A stretch of 64,000 bases of DNA, from positions 11,471,726 to 11,535,725 of the forward strand of contig OY987232.1 in NCBI GenBank assembly GCA_963920705.1, in the 5' to 3' direction. This document shows, one piece after another, positions 33,866 to 45,096 of the stretch (position 1 is its first letter; every line of letters starts with the position of its first letter). The translations under genes were made by a program, and so were the position numbers. The notes beneath the pieces are model-generated. The model saw only the letters and a list, made by a program, of their open reading frames with translations, was not told the DNA's origin and did not search any database. Origin of the DNA: Odiellus spinosus (lineage: Eukaryota > Arthropoda > Arachnida > Opiliones > Phalangiidae).

Positions 33866-34066
33866 GGTGCCGGGAGTGGTGGCGCACTCCTGTAAACTGG
33901 CGTCTCAGTGGCAAGGTCTGGGTATTGTCCGAATCGCAGGTCCCTAGTCCATAGGGAGTGTTGCGAATGGTCCGCAACGGTATGGTCCTTCCTCTTCCCC
34001 TTTCCCTTCTCCATCCGTTGCGTGGGCAATTCCCACTCCTCATACTTGCGTAGTTTCTAAACTCAA
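33866..34066 (+). ncRNA. 7SL/SRP RNA-like sequence (possible SINE), copy A
   Basis: GTGCCGGGAGTGGTGGCGCA followed by CTCCTGTAAACTGG resembles the 5' Alu domain of 7SL RNA (GCCGGGCGNGGTGGCGC..GCCTGTAATC). Only about 200 bp and no S domain recognised, so a 7SL-derived SINE or RNA pseudogene is more likely than a working gene. It interrupts the THAP-DDE_4 relic, as seen from copy B. Confidence 0.4.
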
Positions 34067-34800
34067 GAAGAATTATCGTGGCAAGGTTATTCAGATTTTC
34101 ACCGATAGCTAGGCTGATTTTAAGGCTATAAATAGGTTTTATATTTCCTTAAAACTGGTTAGTAGTTTTTCGGATCGACTCTCGAACCTAGGTACCCATA
34201 ATAAGGTTCACCTTTACTGGGTACCTGGACATCAAAGCTATGGTGATAATGAGGAGGCCAGGCAAGGGGGGCGGAGGCTAGGTTCATTGGATTAGAATCC
34301 ACTCTCCGTACTCCGACTGGCATGATGCGGAACCAACTTTGAAAAGTCATGGCTAACCTCCAACTAAGGCTCTGGTTTGAGATGGATGGTCAAACGCAAT
34401 TAAGGAGTTTATCCTTGGTCCGTCTAAACAGAGAGCGAGGGACTTTACTTGGCCTAGTATTAGGTTGGTCAGTGGTCTACTAACTGGACACTGTCAACTC
34501 AACAGGCACCTCCATTTGATTGGTAATGGGGAGGAGGAAACCTCCCATGTTATGTGTAACTGCGTTAACTACTCGGCAGAGAGGTTTGAGCATCTTGGTA
34601 TGTATAAAATGGAAACCCACATGGTTTCTGATATCTCGGTGAAGCATATTCTTGGTTCCATCACAGAAATCGGACTTTTTAAGTCATGAACTGTCTGGGG
34701 CTATATAATGGACTACTAATCGACGTGCGCGGCCCGATATATCCGGCCACCCCTCTCTTAATAATAATAAAAATAAGCTGTCTCAGACAGGCAACCCCTA
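34067..34800 (+). pseudogene. 5'-truncated LINE: RNase H and C-terminal domain
   Basis: Words in order: GKVIQIFTDS (first RNase H Asp), FKAINRFYISLKTV, NKVHLYWVPGHQSYGDNEEA (the VPGHxGxxGNExAD motif), then VSGLLTGHCQLNRHLHLIGN, EEETSHVMCNC and FEHLGMYKM. This is the C-terminus of a non-LTR retrotransposon with RNase H (I/Jockey-like group). It is frameshifted. The 3' end is probably the TAATAATAATAAAAAT stretch near 34759-34775. It abuts the end of the duplicated segment. Confidence 0.75.
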
Positions 34801-36324
34801 CCGGTCCGTGGGTCCTGTTCAGGGCCCGGGTTACTTTTGCCCGGCTTACCCCTAATGCCAGTCATTCTCAATAAAAATAATTTTCCTACAATTAAAGTAT
34901 TGTTTTCCACTTTTAAAATAAAAATGGTATATTCTCGGTCGCTGCGTTTGTGTTGTTCGGGATTCTCGTTAAGCGCGACACTGGGAACAGTACGTATTAT
35001 ATCCTTGCAATTGACATTTGGGCCTTCTTAGTCGTCTCATCGCCAAATTAAACCGTAATATTCTTCTTCACTTACTATCGCTGTAATATATTTTCCGCTC
35101 ATCAACCTGAAAAATACGAAGACAAATTAAACTCGTGACTCCATAAATCCGTCACCGATTACATGCCTAACTAGATAGAAACCATCAAAGGCCCCTTTAC
35201 CGCGATGAGGCGAGTGCCGCCGGGCTACTACCGATCAATGAAAAAGATTAAAAATTGTTTTTGGATAAAATTTAACTATAAAGATTATATGTACGAATGG
35301 ATATAGTTTTTGGAAATATTTAACTATAAAGATTATAAGTACGAATGGATATAGTTTTTGTATAACATGGACGAGAAATTCGAAAAGTGAATAAACTGAC
35401 TATTTCGGTAATGACACTCAGAAGTTATGGAAAATATTAATGAGGAAATTTTCCAATCTCGAATATTGAGAAGAAACCAAATGTTTCATTAACGTTTCAT
35501 AGCCGTTTTAAGTCAATCTTTTTTATAACTCGTAAAGCGATTGAGAGAGACGCGGCTTTCGAAGCTCGTGCGAATCTCCCCATTATCCACCCTAGATAAA
35601 GGATTAAGTGTGGGCACTACCTACTGTGGTTAAGCCTATCCGTAGGAAAAAAGGGGAGAGGCGGAACCGATTTAAAAACTATCGTTAGTTGTAAAGGCGG
35701 GAATATCAAATGTAGGCGGAGAAAAATTTTGTGTACATAAATTGGGATTTATTTTTAGTGTTAAATAATTAAAAATGACTTAAATGTTTATATTTTAAAC
35801 TATTTCTCGATTTTCAAATCAAATCAATTTTAAATCAAAATCTTATATAACCTAGGTGTCGCTAATTGTTCTACGATCTTACTTCGATAGCGCCTTATCT
35901 AATTTGCTCTTGGCTATTCATTACGTTATCCCTATAGAATTCTCAGGAAGGTGCTAATTACTCAGACAAATAGAAAATTAAAAAATGACCAAAAAACTTT
36001 GTAGCTGGTATTTCGAAGTCTAGTATTAGAGAAGGCAGTGGTGTGGGAAATGGAATGATTTCGAAAAAATACAATTCACCAATAAAGGTCCAGATTTCGA
36101 TCGCGTTTAAATTAGAATAAAATTGCCCAGTTCCTCCCCCTGATTAAACCTGCGGCAGAGTTAAGTTATTTATACTTAAATAACATACTCTATTAATGAA
36201 TTTAAAAAGTTAGCTTGTTTTTCCGGCAATAAGCGTTACTGCCGGATAAATTCTTTTCCTTATCCAACAGTTAAAAGTTATCGGAACACCGCCCTTTAAG
36301 CTGAGTAGCCCCCGTTTTGCCTAC
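34801..36324. other. IR intron, mostly empty
   Basis: Intron between 36325 and 30974. Besides the tandem repeat at 35257 nothing is recognised. Confidence 0.4.
35257..35354. repeat. Two-copy tandem repeat, 49-bp period
   Basis: GTTTTTGGATAAAATTTAAC... and GTTTTTGGAAATATTTAACT... each continue AAAGATTATA.GTACGAATGG. Confidence 0.85.
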
Positions 36325-36506
36325 ATCAATTTGCAATTTGTACTCGAGCTCGTCTAGGTTTTCTTCAGTTTCGACGCCGGCGTATTCTTTGACGGATAGT
36401 TTCCCCTTGAAAAAACCGTTAACTTCGTTGCAAAATATGGTAATGCCCAACAGCCAGAAAGAAAGGACGACACGAATAGCCAATACTCCTGAATCCGAGG
36501 GAAAAG
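36325..36506 (-). CDS. IR-like exon with second transmembrane helix
   Basis: 182 nt from ATCGTTTCAG (phase 1) to GAT|GTAGGC (phase 0). It encodes FPSDSGVLAIRVVLSFWLLG and ITIFCNEVNGFFKGKLSVKE, then YAGVETEENLDELEYKLQID. This follows the insect IR pattern: a short pore-exit segment, RxxLxxWLLxxxxxxxxYxxxL helix, then PxIxTxEeLxxxL at the start of the S2 lobe. Phase and order join it to the exon at 36868-37009. Confidence 0.68.
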
Positions 36507-36867
36507 CTGAAACGATATGAAAGATAAGCGTCGAGCGAAACGGTGCGTGGCGTATATATCTAACAACATCCGCGAGATGTTGACAAAATATATTCCCCAA
36601 CTATTCAAATACCTTAATAATAAAAGCTTCCTTTGCTTAACACGCAATGGTTTTGAGCATGGATTAACTACTAGCTCCTTAAGGATAGGCATAATGCAGG
36701 AAACGTTATTTAGACCGAATGTAATCTACCGACCACAACTGGTAAACTTATGAATTTACCTCGGCTTTTCTCATTTTGAAAACTTCTGTCGAACTTAAGA
36801 CATTTTCATTTACTTTTTGATTTTAGCGTTAGTTGATCCATGTTTTGAGAATGCCCTATTGTCTTAC

Positions 36868-37009
36868 GTTCGTAGAAGAATGAAGCGAAGAAGTCCCAGA
36901 GAATTGTCGAAAACCCGGTGGTACTCGGGAACCAGCGACGGAGACATCTCGTTGAGAAGTAAACTGTGGCGGCGGAAAGAAACATCAGCAGTAAGAAACA
37001 CAACGCGGA
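36868..37009 (-). CDS. IR-like exon with first transmembrane helix and pore
   Basis: 142 nt from CACCCCGCAG (phase 0) to GAAC|GTAAGA (phase 1). It encodes SALCFLLLMFLSAATVYFST, RCLRRWFPSTTGFSTILWDF and FASFFYE. A hydrophobic helix followed by a LWDFFASFF pore-like segment is as in IRs. The other two frames are also open over this stretch, so the frame choice rests on phase agreement with both neighbours and on the channel topology. Confidence 0.62.
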
Positions 37010-37302
37010 CTGCGGGGTGGATATCAGAAACGAAAAAAGCTGTTAAAGAATCTCTCGGCACGAACTAAGTTACCTAATTTCTCTTGTATATTTGAACCGG
37101 AGAAAACAAAAACCCTAGAGACGCTTGCGAAATTGAAAGCTCAATTCCGGAAAATAATTATATATTTAATTCCCTTCCATCACTCGACTTCAACTTCTAT
37201 TAGAGAACATGACGCCAGTCGCAGTTCGGAATCGAGATAAAGCTCCCAACTATAATTGGAAACCACGTAGCCTGCTTAGTTCTAAATCTTAAATCGGTTT
37301 AC

Positions 37303-37497
37303 CTGAATGTCAATATCAACGACTGAACCGGAATTTTTCCAAATCAGCGGGGGATCATAAGTGAAATAATATGTCGGTTGCCACTCGTGAATCGGAGCCA
37401 ATAGGGTAGATTTAAAACCCATTTTTCGATAATCATCCAATGGATATTTTTCGATGGATTCAAAGTGAACAGGAGTCAATTCATAGCCGCCCACCTT
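37303..37497 (-). CDS. IR-like exon, ligand-binding S1 region
   Basis: 195 nt, phase 0 at both ends, acceptor TTTTTTAG and donor CAG|GTAAAC. It encodes KVGGYELTPVHFESIEKYPL, DDYRKMGFKSTLLAPIHEWQ and PTYYFTYDPPLIWKNSGSVV. It lies directly before the transmembrane exons, so it should be part of the S1 half. The acceptor means at least one more 5' exon exists; none was recognised to 64 kb. Confidence 0.6.
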
Positions 37498-37879
37498 CTA
37501 AAAAATGTAATTTTGCAATAAGTATTGAGCGTTATTGTTTTCTCTCTTCAAGAGGTATAGTCGACCGCGGACCAATTGTTTATGGTCGGCGAAAGTCTAA
37601 AGGGCCACTTATCGTCGGCAGGCGGAAAGGGAGATTACTCTTCCGCTCGGTGTGATAAAGCTCGCACTGGGTAAATATTTCCGGTCGAGTATCCCTCGTT
37701 AAGAGAGTGCATTAGCAAAGCCGCGCTTTAATTATTGTTGCCACACCAGCGCGTGGTTGCCTTATCAAGTGAGAGCGCGGCTTCACTTAGCGGAGATGGT
37801 CCCATCGATCAATGGAATAAAACGGAATTTACCACAATTTCATTGTAGTTACACGTGACTCTGTTTCGAAAGAAAGAAT

Positions 37880-37988
37880 TATAGTGGGTATGTCGGACGA
37901 AGGTATTGGATATCTCCGAATGGAACCACAGAATATAGTGGGTATGTCGGAGTTATAACGAAAGAATTGGTGATCTCCGAATGGAACT
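37880..37988. repeat. Two-copy tandem repeat, 54-bp period
   Basis: TATAGTGGGTATGTCGGA and ATCTCCGAATGGAAC recur 54 bp apart with small differences. Confidence 0.8.
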
Positions 37989-38489
37989 CTACTATCTGTA
38001 CTAAAATGAAGTTAATTCGCTTAAATAGGCCATTGTGGGTTGATTCGGTATATTTTGTGTTAATCTCGTTTCGTTTACGCTTCGATCGTAAGAATAATCG
38101 TGTTACGAGTCCATTCGAAGTATTCTGTGCTAGCAATCAAATAATGACGTGCTATAAATACCAACTTAAAATTAGAGACTATCTTCTCGTAGAGCGCGTT
38201 CAGTCTCCTGTCGAGGAAATCCTGTATAAAGATATAGGTATAGGGTCAATCTATTCGAAGACTCATGTTACCATGGATCGGCCGATCTTAATGCAATTCC
38301 ACGTACGTTAAGAAGACCAACAACAATAAGTAGACCTCCTCAAAAATGAACTACTTAATATTTACAGATATGAGGTTTGGATGTCATCTCTGATAGTATT
38401 TGCGCTCTTGTAGCCCAAAATCTGCTCATCAATATCAATAATCAACGGAGAACAAAGTTGGAGGACTTCTTCCATAACATAAAGGTATG

Positions 38490-38645
38490 TAGGTAGTATA
38501 GCGCTTCCCTATATTTGCGATTCTCAAAACAGCGTTACCAAAAAAGCGTTCCTGCAAAACAGCTTTATCATGAGAGCGGATATCCAAATTAGCGATTACC
38601 GTAACAGCAGTTATTCAAAATAACTATATCATGTCAGCGAATCCG
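38490..38645. repeat. Degenerate AGCG-rich array, left flank of helicase block
   Basis: Starts TGTAGGTAGTATAGCGC and carries repeated AAAACAGCG/AGCGTT words at about 20-bp spacing. The reverse complement of the array at 41690-41905 has the same words and the same edge (TGTAGGTAGGTCAGCG). Together they look like subterminal repeats of one element. Confidence 0.5.
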
Positions 38646-38826
38646 CATATTTAAAATTAAAGAGTTTCCGTCTTGCTCGTTGGTGATTTTAATCAACGTG
38701 ATTATTTCGCTTTTCAGCCACCAAGTGAAGCTGATAATCCTTATGTCTCGTTGATTGGAAACCCTGTATGGGAGGAGTTCCAGTTTTCAGAACTCGACGT
38801 CGGTAAAATGACAGAAAAGAATGTAG

Positions 38827-40000
38827 CAGTGGCGGCGATCCTGGGGGGGCTGCGGGGCCAGAGCCCCCAGGCGGATAATAATGGGGAGCAGAGCCCCCAG
38901 GGAAAACTGTCGAAGCCCCTAACCTTATTTTATTCTTTGGTCGCGAGTATATAGGAGTAAGGATTAAAAAAAATCAAAAGAAAAAGTCCTATTAGATGTG
39001 AATAGGCGTAATAGACCTAACGCGAAAACATTCCTTGAAAACTATGAGAAAGTTGACGGAAATAGGTCTGACTCAAGGTGAAAGCTCGTCTCATTCTCCA
39101 TGGGAATTTTCGTTACCCATCTCGGAGTTCCCAAGCACAGATATAGCTATACTCTCTTAAACACTAAATAGTGAAATCACAACTACATACATGGAAAAAT
39201 AGTTTCCTGATTTATTCTATATATATTGTAATGAAACCAAACAGCCTAGCCGGATAAGATTGTGAAAATTGCCTTTGAATCGCATTATCAACGTGACAAA
39301 TGTTGGTTATGTGTAAATTTTCAACTCAAAAGATGCGCCCAAAACCCTCCAAAAATATTTTGTGTTTTTTCGGCTTTTGACGATATCTTGGCCAAATTAT
39401 CACCAAATCTAATATTTTTTTAATTAAAGATCTCTCGAAGCCCTAGTTGGTGGTCTTTAAAAAAAAAGCAAATTTTTTACTACCGAAAAATAAATATATG
39501 TATATTTTGGGTAAAAGTTGACCCCTGAATTTTTTCAGATTTTTAATATTTGCGGAACAAAGTCACAAAAATTAAAAATCGCATTTTCGGCCATATATTT
39601 TAAATACGAGACGTGCATACATCTTTATCATTTATTCATAGAAAGGCTAGTTTTCAAGCGCCAAACTTTTTATTATTTTCAAATTTTAAAACGCTTGTAA
39701 AAGATTTGCTTTGAGCGTGATTTGTTTTTAATTACCTCCTACTAGGGCTTCGAGAGACCTTTAATTCAAAAAGATATATTAGAATGGTGATAATTTCGAG
39801 ATAATTTGGCCAAGATATCGTCAAAAACCGAAAAAACACAAAATAGTTTTACTCATAACCATCATTTGTCATGCTGATTATTATGGGACTATTTATTTCG
39901 TCTCGCTTCATTCAATGGCAATTTTCAGTGTCTTATCCAGCTAGGTCCTTTGCTTGGAGCCTCGGGCCCCCAGCCATATTTATTATGATCGCCGCCACTG
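38827..40000. mobile_element. Non-autonomous hAT element inside the helicase
   Basis: Perfect 14-bp inverted ends CAGTGGCGGCGATC...GATCGCCGCCACTG, flanked by exact 8-bp duplications GAATGTAG (38819-38826 and 40001-40008), diagnostic of hAT. A GC-rich subterminal block near 38835-38920 repeats GAGCCCCCAGG. No transposase. A fold-back MITE lies inside. Confidence 0.93.
39244..39945. mobile_element. Fold-back MITE nested in the hAT element
   Basis: Arms 39244-39450 and 39735-39945 pair over about 205 bp: CCTAGCCGGATAAG, TGTGTTTTTTCGG, GACGATATCTTGGCCAAATT, TCTCTCGAAGCCCTAGT. No clear target duplication. Confidence 0.8.
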
Positions 40001-40925
40001 GAATGTAGACCTTTTCGCTAGTTTAGAAATAAATGCGAACAGGAACCCTCCAAAAGATTCTATTCATCTTTTCGCCACTAATGTTGAGGTGGACCGCTTT
40101 AATTCGGAGAAACTTGCTAAGATAGAAACTGAAAAGATTTGTACAGAATCAATTGAGTTTGTAAACGGAGACTTGAGTAACAAAGTCAAGATTGATATTT
40201 TAGCACAAGTTCAAAAGTTAGCAACTTCCGATACTTATGGTCTTCCCAGAGAATTGAAACTGGCGTGTGGCATTAGATATATGATGACTAATAATGTGGA
40301 CACAGCAGACGAACTAAAGAATGGGGCGACTGGTTGGTTACGTAAAATAGAATATGGTACTAATAGAAACGGATGTCAATTTCCATCAAGAGTTTGGGTC
40401 GAGTTTGATGACCAAAATGTTGGGAAAAAATTAAGGCAAAGAAGTTACGGGTTGTATAGGCTAAATAATAATATGTCTTGGACGCCCGTTGAAAAGGTAA
40501 CCAAAACATTCGCTAGAAAATGAAGGCAGAGCAATTTTACGGTGTCCAGGAAACAATTTCCCTTGGTAATTTCCGAAGTAATTACTATACATAAAAGTCA
40601 GGGAGATACGTATTCCTCAGTGGTGGTTCATTTTAAATCGTCAAAGAAACTAAAAAAAAAAAAAACCCTCCTTGTATTTCGCATGCAATAGAGCGAGGTC
40701 AGCTTCCGGTTTGTATATTGATGGCAAATTTGATATTCCAAGTTCCAAATTCCCTTAAAAATAACGTCGTATATTTGGAACTCAAAAGATTGCGAGATAC
40801 AAAAAGCATTGATCTGTCATTCTTAAAAAAACCAGTGTCCATATTTGTTCAGAATGTCCAGTCTTTAAATTTGGAAGATGGTTTTAATAATTTACCGAAA
40901 TATAATGGACAAATTCGAAATTGAA

Positions 40926-41689
40926 TATGAACTTCCCGGGGCACAAAAACATTGAGGTACCATCTGTACGCGCCGATCTGCTAAGAGATGGCGCTTTCGT
41001 AGTTCCAGGACTCCCAGCCATTTCAAAAAAAGAAATATAGGAATTAGGGTCAATGTCTCAAAATTATAGAAGTTTTTTAGGATCAAAATCGTAGAATAAT
41101 AGGATTCTATAGGATCAAATTTTTGAATTGATATGCTTTCCGATCAGAAATTAACTAAAAGTAACACTTTCATTGAAAATGTATAACTTAATTTTGGTTG
41201 GGTCTATTTAAAGATAGAAGAGCTCATTTTGTAGATAAAGAATGGGGCTATTTGTGGAACGCTACTTCGACACTCTAGGAAAAGACCTGGAGAAGGACAA
41301 CCCTAATTACCGAACCGTGATAATTAGCCTAATTAATTAGACCGTTTTTAAGGGAATGTTTCGTTATATGGTCCGGGAAATAAGCTTTTACGAGCTCCGG
41401 AAAAATCGCGGGCTTACGCGCTCGATTTAACACTTAATTACGTTATCCTTATAAAGTATAAAAATCTTGTCTCAATTTAATTTCTACTCCTTTGCTTACC
41501 CCAGGACTCTTAATTTTTGAAGTCCAATCAGGGATTCAAACTAGCAAAGGACTGTCACTCCACCTCTATGAGGGTTGTTGACAATTGTCAACAAGGAGTG
41601 ATAGAGCTGGTCATGGAGCCACTGCCTTAAATAAGAGCAACGGTCCAGAGGACGTACGAGAGCATAACCAGTTGTACGTCATCTAATTA
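40926..41689. other. Helicase downstream stretch
   Basis: No coding recognised. A short perfect hairpin (TTGTTGACAATTGTCAACAA) at about 41577-41597. Confidence 0.5.
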
Positions 41690-41905
41690 ATAAAACGATA
41701 GAAAGACAATCGCAATGAGAAACCGTTTTCATGAGAAAGCGCTAATAGGAGAAACCGTTGCTGATAAGAGAAAGACAATTTCCGCTGTTATTTTGACTAT
41801 CGCTGTTATGAGCGAGTTTATTTTGATAATCGCAGCTCTGCGACACCGCTGTTTTGACACACGCTGAACTGGGAAACGCTGTTTTACAAACCGCTGACCT
41901 ACCTA
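41690..41905. repeat. Degenerate AGCG-rich array, right flank of helicase block
   Basis: CGCTGTTTTGA, AACGCTGTTTT and AATCGC words recur at about 20-25 bp. Mirror of 38490-38645. A related short piece lies at about 47085-47205. Confidence 0.5.
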
Positions 41906-42938
41906 CAAACCAATACAAAGGATAGGAGGACGTTAATTAGAGAAGCATAGACGTGGAGAAGTTCAGTGACATAGGGTATCATCGGGACATGTATCCAGTG
42001 TTGGAAAAAAAAACTGAAGATACTTTTCAGGTGGCCATTTCTGACTTCAACGGGCCACCTTAGTTCGCAAATTACGTCACCGTAATTGACGGCATGATTC
42101 AGAATGCACGCGTCGTTGTTGCGACCATTGGCACCTTATGGACAAATAATTTCGATGATATAGGTGGTAGTGGTGACAAGTAGCATCGGCTCAAAGATAA
42201 GCAGGCCTTCGGTTACGCAAAATGAGCTTTGTGGGAGTGTATAGTCACTGGATTGACCAACTCGGAAGTACCATCAACAATAGTGATAAGACCCCTTAAG
42301 AAAATGTAACGCGACATATAGGCTACTTCCATACAACTTTAGAGCAACCATCAGTTTTTGTAGCAACTATCAGGCTACCAAGCTCAACCATATTTTCAAC
42401 CTTTTTTAATTTAAGTTTAAAATGATGGGTCGAAAAGTTGCTAATAAATCATCTCTCTCAATAAATCATTTGAACTATCGAAAAATGAAGAGTCGAAAAA
42501 TGGAGTCGAAAAATGAAGTTTTTATTGGTGTAGCTATTCTACGAGCTTGACCATCTTGATGTATTCTTCGGCCTATTGTTTGCATATTTTATCTCGTCTT
42601 CCGTGCCAATCCCATTTCAGTTACAAAACGTAACCATCTCAGATTAGTCATTTGCCTTTTATACATAACTGTTCCAAGTTTCAGCGGAGTTTGTGCGGGG
42701 GATGATAGTGTACTCCGACTTTGAATCCGACCCGTTTTCCTATCTTTTACATTGCGGAAAAAAAACTCCAACGTTTGTATACTCCGTTGATTATTGATTT
42801 TAACGAACAGATTTTGCGCTACAAGAGTGTAAATACTCATAGATGACAACCAAACCAGATATTTATAAATATTAAGGTACTATTTTTTTACATTACTTGA
42901 CCCAGAGGTCTACCTACTGTTGTGGGTCTTCTTTGCAG
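41906..42938. other. Gene-free stretch
   Basis: Nothing recognised; an 86-codon minus frame at 42589-42849 has no motif. Confidence 0.4.
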
Positions 42939-43275
42939 CAGAAGTAGATGAAACCCTCCTTTGAAGTCTACTACTCTAATGTTCGATATAGCGCTCCTCT
43001 CTGTATGGGTAAAATTCCCATTTTTACGAGATCGGAGGGGTCCTACTTCATACCCCCTGTCTACGCAAACTTGGGAATTCTCTCTCTCCACAAACGACGA
43101 CGTTTTTTTGACGAACTCCAAGGCTGCTAGAGATATTCGCTCGACGAACTCCCGCTCCGAAAATATCTACCGTTAGGAGGCGTACGAATTGCGCTTTTTG
43201 AAACTAACCCGTACAGAGAGGGGTAGACAAGACCAGGGAGTAATAGACTTCAAAGGAGGGTTTCATCTACTTCTG
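42939..43275. mobile_element. MITE with CAGAAGTAGATG ends and 7-bp target duplication
   Basis: Inverted ends CAGAAGTAGATGAAACCCTC, continuing CTTTGAAGTCTA.TACTC, about 40 bp each. Flanks TTTGCAG at 42932-42938 and 43276-43282. Frames inside are non-coding. Confidence 0.88.
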
Positions 43276-44692
43276 TTTGCAGCTATTAGATGGACAAACC
43301 CGAGTTTTTGCCCAAAATATTGATTATATAAGAAACTAGATACTTTTGAAAACATTTGATGAAAAATATTTTTCAAGTTTGTCAAATTTCGTAATATTTT
43401 GAGATTTAGGGTAATGTATAGCGTAGATTTTATCTTTGATGGTGCTCTCAAATATTGTGAAGAAGCGTACCAACTCTGAAAAGTAGCAACTTCGATTTTA
43501 AAATTTTAACCAAATATAGATGGCCCTATACAAAGGCTTTAATTTATATCCAATTTGTTTGTAATATTTGAGTGCTAAAGATCATAAAATGCGAAAACTA
43601 AATTTGGAAGAAAAACAGTATAATTTTTTATTTGGGCATAAATAATGCATAATTTGGAATTTTCAATTTGATGGTTGCTTGTCTGAATGAAGTAGTAGCT
43701 CGCTGTCTTGAACGGGTGCAGATAAAATGATTAAAATGCAATTTAAATTAGCACTGCAGTGTAGTGCATAGAAAACCTTTTTCAGACGCAGTATACCACC
43801 CCATACGCGATCTGTCCGAGACTATAACTCCATTCCACTCGTAAATCAACCGATTATGGGCATTTACGAGCTTCGAATATTACTGGTGAGCCGAGTTCGA
43901 GTAGATCACAAATATCTAAATTACATTTAATCTATGAAAAATGTGTAGGCACATACCTTAGTAAAACACACTGATATATTGAGTCGATTGTCCATGATTC
44001 CCGATTATCGCGAATGAAGCCTTACAGCGTTGAGTACTGGTTCCCCCGGGACCCTACACTATCTTTCCGAGTAATTTTCATCACTCTCGGAATGATGAAA
44101 CGCGGTGACGTCTTTCGCGACTTAACTCCTTAATTATAAATCGGTGATGAGGCTGCCGTTAAAAATCGTAGACGGATCTTATATCGTCCGCACTAATAAG
44201 GCGCCCGAAAAAAATGCGCATTAGCTCTATTCGTGACTTCTGAGCCCTGCCTGAAAAGTATTAAGCTGGTCAATAACGGGGAAAATTCGAGCTCTAGTTT
44301 CAAGTTCTAGTATAAACATTGGCTAAAGGAAGAGTGAAAAGGGAACAGTCGCCCGTTGATTATATTCTGGCGGGTAATTAGTTTCGCAGATCAGTTCATT
44401 TAATTTACGGAACGCGAATTTTAAGCGGAAAGTTGCGGGCTCAAATACCACCCGAGACCCAAATCTTTTTCACGGGTTAACATAATTGTTGCCCATTAAG
44501 ATCCATTTAATTTCCGATTCTTTTAGCCCCTAGCTTTATCCTAGATACCCGAAACTCTAGACTCGATCCTTTCCACGATATTACGCCGATTTTGAAAAAG
44601 ACCTACGACTAACATTTTCTCTAATTTTGCTTCCAACTTCACCCCCTTGGTATAAGATTATATAATATCATAGAAAAAAATGCACAAAATTG
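43276..44692. other. Gene-free stretch
   Basis: No gene or element recognised. Confidence 0.45.
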
Positions 44693-45096
44693 CCTAGTAT
44701 CGCACCGAAATGCTTCCAAAAACATTGTCAAAAAATGTTTCCTAATTAGTTACCTACATTTACTGACTGTATTATTATAAGACACTCTATTTCTTTAATA
44801 AATATAGTCATTTTGCAATCACGTGGCATTTAAATAAAGCGCTGCAGGAATACCTACTCAGACCACTAATAAATTGATATTATTATGTTGCCTCGCGATT
44901 GCCAAGTGACTATATTTATTATAGAAATCAAGTGTCTTATATTAATACAGCCAGTAAATGTAGATAAGATACTAATTTAGTAAACAATTTATGACAATGT
45001 TGAATGGATGCATCATAAGAAGTAAAATAACTGACTTGGCTTAACATTATATCTCACAACTTTTTACATTGGAAGCATTTCGGTGCGAGACTTGGG
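44693..45096. mobile_element. MITE with TCGCACCGAAATGCTTCCAA ends
   Basis: TCGCACCGAAATGCTTCCAA at 44700-44719 pairs with 45069-45088. Pairing continues inward (ACATTTACTG.CTGTATTA, AAGACAC, AATAAATATAGTCA, TTGCAATC.CG), with arms of over 100 bp. No ORF. Confidence 0.8.

Larger units (their letters stand above)
25139..34066. repeat. Segmental duplication, copy A
   Basis: Matches 48538-63020 in direct orientation and order, from AGCTTATGAGTTTTTATCAT to the shared end TAGTTTCTAAACTCAA. It carries minus-strand IR 3' exons, an intronic inverted repeat, a THAP-DDE_4 relic and a 7SL-like sequence. Relative to copy B it has an extra about 280 bp near 25311-25590 and the palindromic mariner at 27328-30050. 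It lacks three insertions found in B (49057-51744, about 51828-57420, 58717-59008). Confidence 0.9.
38664..40925 (+). pseudogene. Helitron-type PIF1-like helicase C-terminal half, split by a hAT insertion
   Basis: Before the insertion: VSVLLVGDFNQRDYFAFQPP (helicase GDxxQ motif), then NPVWEEFQFSEL and MTEKNV (family W..F...EL..N.R). After it, in frame once the insert and one target copy are ignored: DLFASLEINANR, HLFATNVEVDRFNSEKLAKI, FPLVISEVITIHKSQGDTYS (helicase KSQG motif). After a frameshift in an A-run near 40662 comes SLYFACNRARSASGLYIDGK (the arginine-finger region, normally ACSRAT), then IFVQNVQSLN. Interrupted and frameshifted, hence dead. N-terminal helicase motifs and Rep are absent from the window. 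Confidence 0.75.

Noticed and set aside
33813..34043. Paired minus-strand frames in the 7SL-like region
   Set aside because: They arise from a structured RNA-like sequence and occur identically in both copies with no protein motif.
36354..36692. 112-codon minus-strand frame overlapping the IR channel exon
   Set aside because: Different frame of the same exon; lacks the channel pattern and the splice phases do not fit.
44030..44110. TTTCCGAGTAATTTTCATCA / TCTCGGAATGATGAAA hairpin
   Set aside because: Short imperfect pairing with no context; expected by chance in 64 kb.
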